DNA of 64,000 bases, taken from the NCBI GenBank assembly GCA_034769895.1, contig CM068367.1:123975927-124039926 (forward strand), written 5' to 3'. A model generated the notes under the pieces. The model had not been told where the DNA came from. It saw only the letters and a program-made list of their open reading frames with translations, and ran no database searches. This document shows, one piece after another, positions 32,375 to 44,220 of this stretch (position 1 is the stretch's first letter; every line of letters begins with the position of its first letter). This DNA is from Magicicada septendecula. Its lineage: Eukaryota > Arthropoda > Insecta > Hemiptera > Cicadidae. The translations under genes were made by a program, and so were the position numbers.

Positions 32375-33962
32375 AAATTGTACGTAATTATTCTTGTAGC
32401 GTACACACTATTCATGATTTCATTATAACCAAGGTTACTCTACTACATAATAAGTGAAATAATATAGTAACGATACATAAAAGTCTTATAAAATCGAAAG
32501 ATATTATGCAATTTAAAAAATACAGATTCATTTAAATATACTGTAATATAGATTACCTGCACATTTAAATTTCTGACCTTTAACAGTCTCTTTCGTAGGT
32601 AATACAGAATGACAAAGTACATTCTCCTGCCATCTACCGGCAACGTTTTCAACATTGTCTTATTCTGCGTGAATACAGTATAATGGTTTTTGCACATAAC
32701 ATAAAAAGTAATACATAAGGGGTATCCTGGGTTAAGAGGGGGCGAATGCCCTTAATCATGGTTTCAAAATAAACTATATTGTTTCTTGAGATTAAAAAAA
32801 GGTAACCCACGGTCCATACCTCGGATTCTTCCCCCTCCCACCTCTAGGGTATAAAAACCCATTTTTTTAACATTTTATTTTTTTCCTGTTCTAGTCCATG
32901 ACAAATTTTGAAAAAAAGTCAGGTATATTTAGAGAGAGAAAAGTCAGGTGTGATTTTTTTTAGAGATCCGAGGCCCTTATTTAGGCCTTTAAAAAATGTG
33001 AGAATCTTTAAAATAAAAAAGTCTCTGAAAATAGCCCATGTAACGAAGGTTTTATTTTCGCCATTTTATGAAACTTAGTATATTAACTCCTTGAATTTTT
33101 GCAGAATTTTTGAAGTAGTGGTTCTTGGTCAAAAACACGATTTTTCACATTTTCAGCTATTTTTACACTTTTTTTACGATTACCGTGACACAAGCCCTTT
33201 TTTAATTGAATATCGGTTAAACAGTGTCATAAAACGTCAATATTGTAGTTAAGAAACAACATAAGTTAAGAAACAAACCTTCCATAAATAATCATAATTT
33301 TCAAAATTCTTTTAGCCCGGTCACATTAGATTATGAGCTCATATTAAATTGAAGAATGATGCGACCTTTTTAAATGAAATATTAACATATAGAACATTAT
33401 TTTAAGAAACTCTTCACCCCCTCAGCACAGTATCAAAGCACACCAAAACAACCCCTAAATTTCAAAAAATCGGTTTTTAATTATAACTTTTAAACGAATT
33501 GTTTATTTTGAAAGTAAAAAATGTGAGTGGAAAGTAGAGAAAATTTCGTATAAAAAAATGTCCTTATAGTTTTTTCCAAATTGAAAATTTTTTGTGAAAA
33601 AAATTATTGAAGTGTAAGTAAATTGTTTTGGTTGGAGAGCGAGGGCAAAGCTAGATTGTACAAACTTATTAGTTTGTAATTTCCACTACTAGACCCCTTT
33701 AAATAATGCTCAGTTGTATTTTGGAATCAGAATAATGGATACATTCGAAGTTTAAAGTCGTAATTTTTTGGAAGCGTGACAGTTAAGGGTTAATTTATGT
33801 TATGTTCTAAGGCTGAACTGATCAACAGATTAATAGTTATTTCAATTAGACATTGATTAATGGAATACTATAATTTATATAATAAAAACATTTTTAGCAA
33901 ATTACATACTGACATAAAATTATATTTTGTATAAAATTAAAACTAATTGTTATCTCATATGA
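32375..33962. other. Unassigned sequence
   Basis: AT-rich with no gene-like frame. Dispersed poly-A/T tracts only. Confidence 0.3.
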
Positions 33963-34012
33963 ATGTTTATTCATTTAAATTTCATTTGTTTGCAATTACT
34001 GATTTTTAAAAA

Positions 34013-34480
34013 AATGGACTCTTTTGGAGGAGAATCATCTGCAAAAAAGATTAAAAGAGATGATTCCTGTCGAATCAAAATGGAATCAAAATGTGTTTCC
34101 TGTCAAAAGTATTTTCATAAGGGGCTGAAAAACGCAAGGGAAAATTAATACCACAGATGAAGCACGAGAATTTAACCAAACATAAAATTTTTTTGTTCAA
34201 GTCAGTGATTCATTATGCACTAAATGTTTCATGGGTTTAAGAGTTAAGAAATTTAGATAAAATAAGTCTTTATGGATCATTTAATGCCAATGACCCTATG
34301 CAAGCAACCTCATCAATATCGTATGGATAAGTTGAAGATGAAATTGATCAGGAATTTTTTCAAACGCTTTCTCAAATATTGGTTGAAGACACTGGCGACA
34401 ATGGTACTACACATAGCCAACCTACATCACAAAAAAGTATTACATTAAGTGAGAATACAAGCTCGCTATCCATTTGTTGT
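34013..34480 (+). pseudogene. N-terminal fragment of a DDE transposase-like protein
   Basis: MDSFGGESSAKKIKRDD leads into a CVSCQKYFHK motif and, after a frame change, TTDEAREFNQ and SLCTKCFMGLRV. The two CxxC pairs suggest a zinc-binding N-terminus. It ends at about 34480, where coding continues on the opposite strand. I recognise the pattern from multi-copy insect proteins that also carry a DDE_Tnp_4-like domain; family placement is tentative. Confidence 0.5.
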
Positions 34481-34700
34481 ACAAATTGTAAAGGGTTTAC
34501 AAAGAGATTTTTTTTTCTGACCAGAATACGATTTTCCTTGATAAGCATTGTTTGTGCACTTTTTTCATGACGTAAATAAGATCCATCACAAATCATTACC
34601 AAAGAACTGTTATCCAAATCGTATAATATATCCAAATTACTTTTTCTTACACATTCCTTGACAGCCAGCAATCTTACAGAAGCCCACTTTTCAGAGTTTC
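34480..34700 (-). pseudogene. DDE domain fragment in inverted orientation
   Basis: Read leftwards, LVMICDGSYLRHEKS is followed, after one frame change, by NNAYQGKSYSGQKK and KPFTICTTNG. This is a DDE-domain segment of the type seen in insect DDE_Tnp_4 proteins, where the Asp of CDG is catalytic. It faces the N-terminal fragment at 34013-34480, so the gene has been rearranged by inversion. Confidence 0.6.
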
Positions 34701-34799
34701 TATGTAATTTCTTGAAGTCTAAACAGGTAAGAAAAATTCAGTGTTTTCATTCACCTGTACCTTTATCAGTACAGCAAACATTTTAAACAGCTTACCTTC

Positions 34800-35040
34800 C
34801 AGAAAATAGGAAAAGGAATTGGTTAGGTCATTGTTTATGAAGAGACTGCTTGCTTAGAACTGCCATGGAGGATGTCATAGAAGGAGAAAAAAGAAGAGGG
34901 CATAGAAGAATGAAGTTAATAGATACCATTAAAATCAGTGGGTGTTATGAAGAAATGAAAGACTGGCATGCGATAGGACAGCTTAGAAAGCTTTTACCAT
35001 TTGAAGATCTGGCTTAGGGCAGAACACCAAATATATAACC
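34800..35040 (+). pseudogene. LINE reverse transcriptase C-terminal tail
   Basis: Encodes MEDVIEGEKRRGHRRMKLID and SGCYEEMKDWHAIGQLR. These correspond to the end of the RT protein in RTE/Jockey-like insect LINEs ('G.R.RGR.R....W...', then 'YE......RD...WR'). 5' truncated, as usual for dead LINE copies. Confidence 0.65.
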
Positions 35041-35459
35041 TTCCAGAGTGTATTCTATTTGCCTAATTCAATGTACAATGATATTTGTAAATCATTTACA
35101 TCGCCCACTTGCGATCATCGAATGTAAATGACAGACCAAAAGCACGTTTCCATAGACATGGTATTCAAATCAACTTTCTTAGATTACAGATGTTTAAGCT
35201 GACATAAGTTATATTTTGGTTTACTGGCAAATTTAATAATTTTTGTAACACTTTGTAATACATGTGTCAGAAAGCTGGTGATACCAATCCGGTTTCTGTA
35301 ACGTTAGTCAGTAATATGTTTCACATTTACATAACATAATAGTATAATGTAACAGAAGTTATTTATTTGTTAATAAATAAAACAATGTATCAAAAAAATA
35401 ATACACATTATTTTTTTTATTTTATTTTATAAGCCACTAATAATACAGAACTCAAAGTA

Positions 35460-35660
35460 AGACTTCTTCTCCTTCTTTATGTTGCCCTTCTGCCTCTTAG
35501 CATCAGGTTATAGGGAGCCTCCATCCATCGTCTCCATCTATTTCTGTCCATGCACATAGTCTTCATTTCCTGTAAACTGTTCCCACGGTCCTGTTCCACT
35601 CTCTCAATGTATGACTGACGTGTCACCTCCTTGGCTTTCCTCTTCATCTCTGACACTCCG
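35460..35660 (-). pseudogene. LINE C-terminal tail, opposite strand
   Basis: The minus-strand translation gives SYIERVEQDRGNSLQEMKTM then DRNRWRRWMEAPYNL and a stop. The 'DR..WR' ending is typical of LINE RT proteins of insects. Only the last ~70 residues are present. Confidence 0.6.
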
Positions 35661-36599
35661 GCTTTACTTCATAGTATTGTTTTAATTGTCATAAAATAGT
35701 TTAAAGCAACATTTTAAAGGAAGATCATTGAACTCCTTAGTTGCAGCTAAATATCAGGAAATGTTTTGTGTTGTTATCATTAGGCATCATGAGGCTCCAA
35801 CAACAACAATAAATATAAAATATTAATTAAAAGAAAGACAGTACTTTTCTTAGACTCATTCATTTAAAACTACTGACAAAGGCTGTATCTTATAGTAAAT
35901 TAGACTTCTATATGCACACAAACACACTTACATACACAAATTTTAAAAATATTATAAATTACTGAATAACATTTGGTAAGAACCTAATTTTGAAAAGATC
36001 AAAAAATGAAAGTCAAAACACCTATGAAAATCAGTCTTGTCAGAAGTTGTTAGGTTAGGTATGATTTTATTTATTTATTTTTTGTATAAGATGTATTGAG
36101 AAATCCTTTAAACAATTAAGTCATTGTTTTGGTCCTTATATATAGTGAATATTCACTGTCTTACACAGTGCAGAAGTCACTTAACGTTAAATGAAGTCTC
36201 AATAAAAATAGATAACATTCTTTGAAGGTATACTTTTATGCCTTTATTTTATTTATTTTTAATTCAATAGCAAGACATGCTTCATTAAATAACTTAATTT
36301 TGCGAACCATTACTGTGTCTCAGTCCAATTTATAGCATGAAATTAGACTACTTCCAATCTATGGTCCAAAACTATCAAGGCAGTAAGAATTCATTTATTG
36401 CTAATTTTGGTAAAATTCTGGGTGGAATTGGTCCACTGTGTAATGTTGTGTATCAACTAGAGACTTTAACTTGTAAAATTCTGTATCAATAGTTGTAGAA
36501 TTGTGATGCATTAAAAAATAAGCAGCCTAAGTTTATAAAAATCCATTGCAAAGCCTCATGTTGGTAAATGTTGCTAATAACAGGAATTAGATAGTAACG

Positions 36600-37070
36600 A
36601 CACAGGCCAAGATATCACTACAATATCGAGGTTTCAGATGATGTGTGGCGTCATACATAGAACGCTGAGCAAGAAGACAAGGAAAGAGACAAGGCTTAAG
36701 TTTGTAAAACAATGGCAGTGCCTGTTTCACTATATGTATGTGAAACATGAGTTCCTACGAGAAGATTAAAAATCAGATTCAAAATTCGGAAATGATGTTT
36801 CTGAGAAGAACAAAGGGTTGCACGAGACAGGATCATTTGCGCAATGAGGATATTAGAGAAGAGTTACAGGTATTCTCCATAAATGATAAAATCCAGACAT
36901 ATCGCAGGGATTGGTTACAGCATCTGGACAGAATGGAGGATGGATGACTACCTAAAGTTGTTTTTCGATATAGACCCTTTGTACAAGAGATGTAGGAAGA
37001 CCAATAATGAGATGGAGAGATACTTTGTGAAGATGGAACAGGCAAAGTGCCTAAAACATGAGGTGTAGAA
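36600..37070 (+). pseudogene. LINE reverse transcriptase, thumb to C-terminus
   Basis: Pieces in several frames give QMMCGVIHRTLSKKTRKETRLKF (thumb), then EMMFLRRTKGCTRQDHLRNE, EELQVFSINDKIQTYRRDWLQHL and RMEDG. The order is that of the post-catalytic region of a common insect LINE. Frame changes and a stop after RMEDG show decay. It is the clearest LINE fragment in the window but lacks the catalytic YADD box. Confidence 0.78.
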
Positions 37071-38842
37071 TAAGAAGAAGATAGTGACAGCCCCGTATAT
37101 GGCAACCTGCGGTAAGCCCATTGTGATTTCTTCAATCATACTAACACTTTTTTCATTTTACAACCATGTTTTAGTGGTAAAACTGTATTAATGAGGATGC
37201 CATGGTATTAACAATATCATTTGGAATTAATAATGATATTGCTAAAACATGGTTCTTAACTGAAAAAAGTATTATTAAGAGTTCTAACCACACAAGTTTA
37301 TGAGTGAAAGTTCCTTAATCATGTTCATAATCTTATCTGCTGCCCAGCTACGGCAACCGTCCCATTGGTATCTCTTGTAAGACCAGGGGTTTGAACATTA
37401 GCCATTAAATCAAAAAGAAAACATGAATTAAGTAAATAATAAATGCCTCGGAATTTTAATTATCACTGTGTGATAATACATGCTAATGTATGGAGTAGTA
37501 AACGTTACTACAAATTACTAGGGCATTGCCTTTTAAAATATAATACATCTGCTGGGGGTATTATAAATTTTACTTGTTAGAAGTGTATCATTGAATAAAT
37601 GATGTGTGCTTATCCGATTTCAATGGGTGCCTTAACAGATGGGAAAGTTAAAAGTGGTCTAGGAATAGTGCTAGCAACAGTGCCCTACTTACGAACTGTA
37701 CAACTAAAATAACTGTCTACACTATTCTTACATTTTGTTGAAAATATAAAAGTCTAACTCTAACTTAAAAATAGTGCATGATTTAAAAAAAAAGTTAATA
37801 AAATTGCTATGTAATTGCAAACTACTTACTCTAAATCAGGTGTAGGTGGTAGATATGGCTCTAGGAAATAACGATAAGGAAGGAAAATTTAATAATAATT
37901 TGTATACACTTTTCCAACATGGAACACTAATATTGAAGATAAAAATTCTTAAAACTTTTACCATTAAATTACAGTTTTTTTAATCATCTAAAGTAGTAAT
38001 GATCTGTGTCAGAAACTATTATCTGTGTATACAAATCATTATTTATACTGGGACAAAATATGTACAACAAAACCCTAGAAAATTTAAAGAAAACATTTTT
38101 CTTCATATACATGTAATGCAAATTGTTTAAAATTGAATGTTTAATTTTTAACAGACATAATACCTTTCATAATTTGTAGAAATCTATTCCATATGCCTCC
38201 CTGATCTTCCACTGATAATAGGGTATCATTTATTAGTATTTAAATCATAACAGTAACTAAAAGAAATTCAAAAGATTTGAAAATGATATGCAAGTGTATA
38301 AATGTTGATTACTTTTTTATTTATTTTACATTATAAGAAAATATGTAACACATTTTTATTTACTACAAATGTAGAATGAGTAACTTAACAATACATGTAC
38401 AGTACATAATAAAAATAATAATATGGTCTCATAACATATGAACTTGCTTGTACTTACAAAAATGTTTACTGTTCAACAGCATAGTAATTAAAAAGTAATT
38501 AATCCATTACTGCCCTATTTAATAGGAAGCATAGTAATAATTATTAAGCAAATAACATATTTTTAAATATATAGGCTAACTTATAACAATTTAAAAATAT
38601 AATAATCACACACAGCCTTTGTTTACCATATGTTTTGTACACAATAGAAACATTGATTTATATAACAACACGTAGATTAAAAATTTCCAACAAAATACAC
38701 TATCATTAAAACAATAATTCTGTTTTCTTTATAAGATGTTCTTTTGTAAATAACTTCCGTTTTGGCTCTTGTACATGGAGTTGATTATCTGGAATTGTTG
38801 CATGATGTCTTGGCCGTCTAAAAGGGACAGTGTTTCTGATGC
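37071..38842. other. Unassigned sequence, possibly 3' UTR or intron of a host gene on the minus strand
   Basis: No transposon signature. Because the adjacent exon candidate reads leftwards and stops at 38843, part of this stretch could be its 3' UTR. Confidence 0.3.
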
Positions 38843-39014
38843 TTAATTTTTGCCCTTGAAACCAGCTCTTTGGTATGTGCTTTCATTTGCTTCTGCTGGC
38901 CAAAAATATTGCCAAATGCTTCCGAATAATTGCCCTAAATACCAGCCACTTGCTTCACCACTTCTCCCTTCTGATTTTACCTTCGGCATTTTCTTAGTTC
39001 TTCTAGGAGATTTC
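38843..39014 (-). CDS. Candidate terminal exon of an unidentified host gene
   Basis: On the minus strand a strong acceptor (TTTTTTTTGTTACAG) ends at 39015, and the exon is open to TAA at 38843-38845. The peptide runs KSPRRTKKMPKVKSEGRSGE, then SGWYLGQLFGSIWQYFWP, a hydrophobic aromatic-rich stretch that could lie in or on a membrane, then a polar end RAGFKGKN. Alternatively the ATG inside could start a 48-residue small protein. Codon content looks less AT-driven than the surroundings. I do not recognise the protein, and no partner exon was located upstream, so this remains a candidate. Confidence 0.35.
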
Positions 39015-40639
39015 CTGTAACAAAAAAAATATACAAATGGTGCTGCATTAAAATTAACCAAAAAATTAGATTCTGTGTGCCCACACATACGCGCTCGCGC
39101 ACGTGTGTGTTTGTGTGTACTGATATGTGTATGTACCTGTGTGAGTATTTCTTCAACCGTTATATCTTTAAAAAAATGATAGGAATCATGTTATACTGAA
39201 CAATTCCTAATACTGATTTATACTTAATATGATTTATATTTCAGCATTTATGAATCAATAGTTTGAATTAAACTACATTTACAATGTCAACAAACAGTCC
39301 TGTTAAAATTGGATTGTATTTATAAAGTGTTGCATATACAGCATTGAAATAAAATTGAATAAATAAATAATGACTACACATCACATACAAACTATTTATA
39401 GAGTTTTTCACAATTTATATAATTCTTGTAAATTATTTTTCATAGTTCAATCACCAAATCTATTTACTTTAAAGTAGAAAATATTAATTTTACAATTTTA
39501 AACAGACTATATTGTAAACAGAGTGTATATTATTTTGTAACTGTCAGACAAAATGAATATACACATTTGCTATCACAAATATTTGGAAAAGAGTCAGTTT
39601 TACAGTTTAACTGTACCCTCAAGTGAATAAACACGTGTGCCAAATATACAATACTAGCTTCACACAGGTACACAAATATACAATACATATAAACACAGGT
39701 ACCACAATGTGAAGTCTTCTTCCTCTTAAATGGATATTGTATTGCAGTTACTAGTTTCATAATTTTAAAAGTAAAATTCTGGTAAAATTTAGTAAATTTT
39801 ACTGGTAAAATTTAGTTTTTAATAATAATTGTTGTAGCTGTGTTATTTCATAATTTTGTTAGAATACAAGAAAATTATACATAAATCATTTGAATAGTTA
39901 AGTAAAAAATATAAAAATCTTGTTATTGATTCTGTATAAAACAAAAAATTAGTCCACTAACTTTTAAGTGCTATTCACTCTAGAACAACATTTCCAACTG
40001 GCAGCCCTCGACATATTTTTATGTTGTCTGCAACCTTAGTTTGTAGCAGTTTAATAGCTACTCTATTTACTTTAAAAAGTAAGTGAATAAAAAAATATTA
40101 TTTAACTGAAAATGATCTTGCATGAGAAACCTATAAGAAAATATTTCACTCATTCACTAATAAACATCCAGTGGATTTAACTTTATTTGTTTAATGGAAT
40201 GTGTATTTGCTCTAGTCCTCTTTGATAAATGTTGCAATGGCAAAGGGGAAATCTGCTTTTTGGGATTATTGGAATATAAAATATGGTGACCAGTCAGACA
40301 ATTTACTACATTATTCACTAAGGAGCTTTGAACAGAAAATCAGTGAAGCAAAATCAAGTTTTTAAACTTGTAGTTAGGATTAAAAACATGATCAGAGGTG
40401 GAAACAAACAACAAACTCTTTTATTTCACCAGTTCAAGCAGTGTTTGGTGGTTATGGAGTGAGAATATGTGAAGAATGTTACAAATTTTCAGTGTTCTTT
40501 GGAAAAAATTAATTGGCTCATTTTCCAGGCTATTGGCAAATAGCAGAAAAGTTTGAAATTGATGAAATAGTCGATTTTTCAGAATGTGGTGCAAATATTC
40601 AAGAAACCATAGGTGAGTTTCCATATGATTACAATAATT
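39015..40639. other. Unassigned sequence
   Basis: A TG-rich stretch (39090-39145) and AT-rich DNA. A weak coding-like stretch at 40190-40640 may be decayed 5' parts of the hAT remnant that follows, but no motif secures it. Confidence 0.3.
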
Positions 40640-41030
40640 TGAAATGCTGAAAAATAGTGTCTTGCTATATAATCATCTTGACACTGTCATTGAAGAGCAA
40701 CCAGCTGACATCCAACTAGAATTGTGTGATTTTCAATCTGACCCCTTCCTGCAGACCAGGCAAGAAAAGGGGCCGGATGTCTTTAAACTGCTATCCAATG
40801 AACGATTTCCAACTCTGTGAAATTTTTGACAAAAATTATTCTGATAATTGGAAGTACATATATCTGTTCATATTGAAGTGAACCAAGAACCACAGCAGAC
40901 ATCATCTCACAGATTCTCCTTTGCTCACGGACTGAGATTAGCAACAACTCAGCTCAGTGTGGACATTCCTGTTGTAATGGCTGCAGCAGATCAACTGATC
41001 AACCTCTGTTTTTACATTGAAGATTTTATA
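40640..41030 (+). pseudogene. hAT transposase remnant (ZBED5/GTF2IRD2-like)
   Basis: HLDTVIEEQPADIQLELCDF then SDPFLQTRQEKGPDVFKLLS and NERFPTL correspond to the late catalytic/insertion region of ZBED5- or GTF2IRD2-like hAT proteins. A later frame gives GLRLATTQLSVDIPVVMAA, matching their C-terminal dimerisation end. Frame changes lie between them. It ends where the Penelope-like element begins at about 41040. Confidence 0.6.
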
Positions 41031-41090
41031 TAAATATTTAATAATATATATAAAACTTTCACTTATGAACTTACTATTCGTTGTCACTTT

Positions 41091-41129
41091 CCCAAACGTT
41101 TCAAGGTGATGTACCTCTTCTTCAGTGGG
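41091..41129 (-). ncRNA. Hammerhead-like core in the Penelope-like 3' end
   Basis: Minus strand: CCCA, CTGAAGA, an AGGT-ACATC-ACCT helix with a short offset, GAAACGTT, TGGG. CCCA and TGGG can pair as stem I, and ACGT is self-complementary. Helix II differs from the copy at 44150-44188 yet still pairs. Confidence 0.45.
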
Positions 41130-41168
41130 AGTATACTGAATGTCGATTACAGAATAACCGTTACGGAA

Positions 41169-43641
41169 TTAGTTGTGTGTGGTGGGGGTTGATGGTAGGA
41201 AGGGATTGGCGCTGAGGTTCAAATTGTGTGTATGGATCAGTGTATCGAATAGTGTATGTGATTTATAATGTAATTGTTCATTTAATATGTTGTTTGGTTG
41301 TAGTGTGTGATATCTGTATATTTCAAATTGTTCAGCTGTGTTTAGTTTTCTACTTTTAGGTAAGTAGTGTAATATTTCCATGTTGTGTTCTATGTTTGTG
41401 TAACTGTGGTTTTCGTTATGTAAACATGTGGCAAATGTGGAATGTATGTAGTTTGTGGTGAGGGCTTTTAAATGTTCAGAAAATCTGGACGAAAAATATC
41501 TTCCCGTCTGGCCGATGTAGAATTGTTGACAATCATTACAATTTAATTTATAAACCCCTGTTTTGCTGTATGTGTCATTGTGTTTGTTAGTATTATTTAT
41601 GTTTTCTAATGGTGTTATTGGTTCTGTAGGCTACTTTGTAATTGTGTTTCCAAAATGTGTTTGCAATTTTGTGTGTATTGGAATTGTAGTATGTAAGTGT
41701 TATGTATTTGCTGGGTTGCATGGTGTTGGTCTGATGTGTTTTACTTTTTGTGTTTAGGATTCGTTTGTGTAGTTTATTTATTAATCCGGGGTTGTATCCA
41801 TTTTTGACTGCTATGTATTTGATTGTGTTTAATTCATCTTGGTAGTCATGTGTGTTTAGGGGTATTGAAGTGAGCCTATGGAGCATGTAGTTGAAAGCTG
41901 CATGTTTGTGTTGGTTTGGGTGGTTTGATGTGTTATGTATGACCATGTCTGATGTGGTGGGTTTTCTGTATATTTTGTATGTGTGTGTATTGTTTGTTTT
42001 GGTGATTGTAAGGTCTAAGAAGTTTATGCTATTATTTAGTTCTATTTCAAGTGTGAATTTTAATTTATGGTGTATAGTGTTAATGTATTTGTGGAAATTT
42101 TCTATTTGTCTTTTGTTGCCGTTGTAAAGGAGTAAAATGTCATCAACATACCTATGCCAATATATTATTTTATCGGTGTATTTGTTGTTGTTCAGTATGT
42201 GTTTCTGTTCTATGGTGTGTATAAATATTTCGGCTAGTATACCTAATATAGGGGAGCCCATGGGTAGTCCATCTGTTTGTGTGTAAAACATGTTGTTGTG
42301 TGCGAAATAATTTTGATCTGTGATAATTTTAGTTAGATGGATGATCTCTTTTATGTGTGTTTCAGGTGTGTTATTTATTTTTAGTAATTGTTCTAATGTA
42401 GTTATTGTTTCTTTTATGGGAACATTGGTGTATAGGTTTGTTATGTCAAATGAAGCAAGTGTGGAATTGTGGGGAATGTTTACCTGTTGAGTTTTATTCA
42501 CTAGTTCTAAATTATTTTTGACAGTGGTGTTGTTTGTTAAATTTATGCTATTTCTGAGTAATTTATCTAAATGTCTAGCTATTTTGTGTGCAGGTGCTTG
42601 TGTGTTGTTTATAAGTGGTCTGATGGGAATATTAGGTTTGTGTAATTTCGGTAGTGCATTTAGTGTAGGGGCGTTTGGTTTAATTTGTTTTAGATATTTG
42701 ATGTTGTCAGGTGTTACTATGTGTTTTGTGTTATTTAGGGTTTTGTTTATTTGTTTGTGATATTTTGGGGTGGGGTCTTTATTTAATTTAGTGATGTTGT
42801 TTTCATAAAAAATTTTTCAATTTTGTTATTTAAAGCATGTTTTTCTATTATGACATTTATATTACCTTTGTCTGCTTTAAGTATGGTTAGGTTGTGTTCT
42901 TGTAATTTACGTTTTATGTTTTTTAGTGTTTGGAGTTCATTATTGTGTTGTTTATTTTCGTATTGCTGTGTGTGTAGTAATTTGCGTTTTATATCATAAC
43001 GTATGGTGTCCTGGTCTTGGTTGAGCGTGTGTTGTATGGCTGTTTCAGCGTCTAGGACTATGTCACGTGTATGTTTACTATTAACGTTGTTAGTTGTATT
43101 GATACCTAAATTGTGTTTTAGACCTTTATCAAAGAGGTTTATTTCTGCTTTAGTGAAATTGGTCGTTGTTATATTTACAGTACGTGTGTGAAACTTATGT
43201 GTCGGTGTAGGGATGGATTCGTTTCTGCGTGTTAATAGGTTATTGATTTTTCTGTTATGTACTTCCTGTATTTTTATTTGGATTTTCTCTATGATATTTC
43301 GTGTATGTTGTATTATGTGTTCGAATTCAATGTGGTGTAATATCTGTGTGAGTTTTACGTGTAGGTTGTATGCCGTTTTGTTTAGTGTGTCTTTTTTATG
43401 GTATAAATCATTGATGATATTGTCCAGGTGTATTATTTCGGCTTTACGTTTGGTTTTTATTGCTGCGTGTGTGTAATTTTTTTATTGTGATTTGTGCATG
43501 TGTGGGTATAATGTTGTGTTTACGGCATGTTTTGTTGTAAGCGATGTTCAAGGAGGTTTTCGTTACCTGTAATCTAACATTTCTGTATTTGTGGATGTAA
43601 TACACTGTGTTGGCGGTATTATAATTATCTTGTTGATTCAT
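41169..43641 (-). pseudogene. Penelope-like RT plus GIY-YIG protein with three frameshifts
   Basis: The ATG at 43641 opens MNQQDNYNTANTVYYIHKYR. A change in an A-run near 43485 shifts the frame. A long basic N-terminal region follows, including AEIIHLDNIINDLYHKK. A second shift lies near 42808. RT motifs follow: LPKLHKP, SFDITNLYTNVP (first catalytic Asp), GLPMGSP, and YVDDILLLYNG (catalytic DD). A third shift near 41603 precedes the nuclease KTGVYKLNCNDCQQFYIGQTG and the C-terminus ending near 41169. About 820 codons in all, normal for the class. Penelope-like elements prime reverse transcription at a nick made by the GIY-YIG nuclease. Few lesions suggest a fairly young copy. Confidence 0.88.
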
Positions 43642-43797
43642 CCTCTTCGTTCACTTATTAATAATTAATATTAATTTATTTTTAATATTAACAATTTTTA
43701 TTAATATTAATATTAATAATTAATATTTTTAATAATTATTAATATTAATTAATAATTATTAATAAGTGTACGAAGAGGATGAATCAACAAGATAAAA
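43607..43797. repeat. AT-rich palindrome joining two Penelope-like 5' ends
   Basis: The leader of the element on the left (minus) and a plus-strand leader (AAGTGTACGAAGAGGATGAA at 43764) face away from an AT-only centre made of ATTAATATTAATT units. The plus-strand copy ends after the first few codons (AACAAGATAA) at about 43797. Confidence 0.7.
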
Positions 43798-43911
43798 ATT
43801 TTTAATGTTTATATATGCACATATCTTTTTCATATCTTCCTTCTTTATACCGACATAAAAAAGGTCTTGGTGTTTAAGATATTTAGTAATATAGTAAATA
43901 TATTTAGAAGT

Positions 43912-44089
43912 TTAATGAAGAAAGTTGTGTTAGTGGTTATAATCACAATCAGAATTATTACTGTTGCACACCACTATAGAAAAATTATTGCGATTAGCGC
44001 TTTCAAGGCCGATCTGATGATGAGCTGTGAAGCTTGAAAGCGCTAATCGGAATAATTTTTCTATAGTGGTGTGCAACAGTAATAATTCT
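43912..44089. mobile_element. Foldback element, copy 1
   Basis: Arms 43951-44006 and 44033-44089 are inverted copies (outer end AGAATTATTACTGTTGCACA). The loop contains CTGATGA-T-AGCT...AGCT-T-GAAAG. A 39-bp outer flank (TTTAATGAAG...ATCACAATC) is shared with the copy at 49159, so the repeat unit is larger than the palindrome. Confidence 0.82.
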
Positions 44090-44098
44090 AATTTAATA

Positions 44099-44120
44099 AT
44101 ATATATATATATATATATAC
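44099..44120. repeat. (AT)n microsatellite
   Basis: Eleven AT units directly at the 3' terminus of the next Penelope-like element. Confidence 0.95.
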
Positions 44121-44149
44121 TTTCACTTATGAACTTACTTTTGTCACTT

Positions 44150-44188
44150 CCCAAACGTTTCGAGATGTTGTTTCTCTTCTTCAGTGGG
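44150..44188 (-). ncRNA. Hammerhead-like core, left arm
   Basis: CCCA-CTGAAGA-A-GAGA...TCTC-GAAACGTT-TGGG on the minus strand. Potential stem I CCCA/TGGG and helix II GAGA/TCTC are perfect. An inverted identical copy lies at 45736-45774. Confidence 0.45.
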
Positions 44189-44220
44189 TTTAATACTAAC
44201 TGTCGATTACAGAATAACCG

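Larger units (their letters stand above)
41050..43660 (-). mobile_element. Penelope-like element, near full length
   Basis: Runs from the 5' leader (GTGAACGAAGAGGATGAAT at about 43645) through the whole coding region to the 3' end with a hammerhead-like core (41091-41129). About 2.6 kb. Its right side abuts an AT-rich palindrome leading to an inverted 5' end of a second copy. Its left flank is the hAT remnant, with no tandem partner there. Confidence 0.82.

Noticed and set aside
41891-43476. Plus-strand frames with membrane-protein look across the Penelope-like element
   Set aside because: Shadows of the A-rich minus-strand coding region; Phe/Val/Cys-rich translation is the complement effect.
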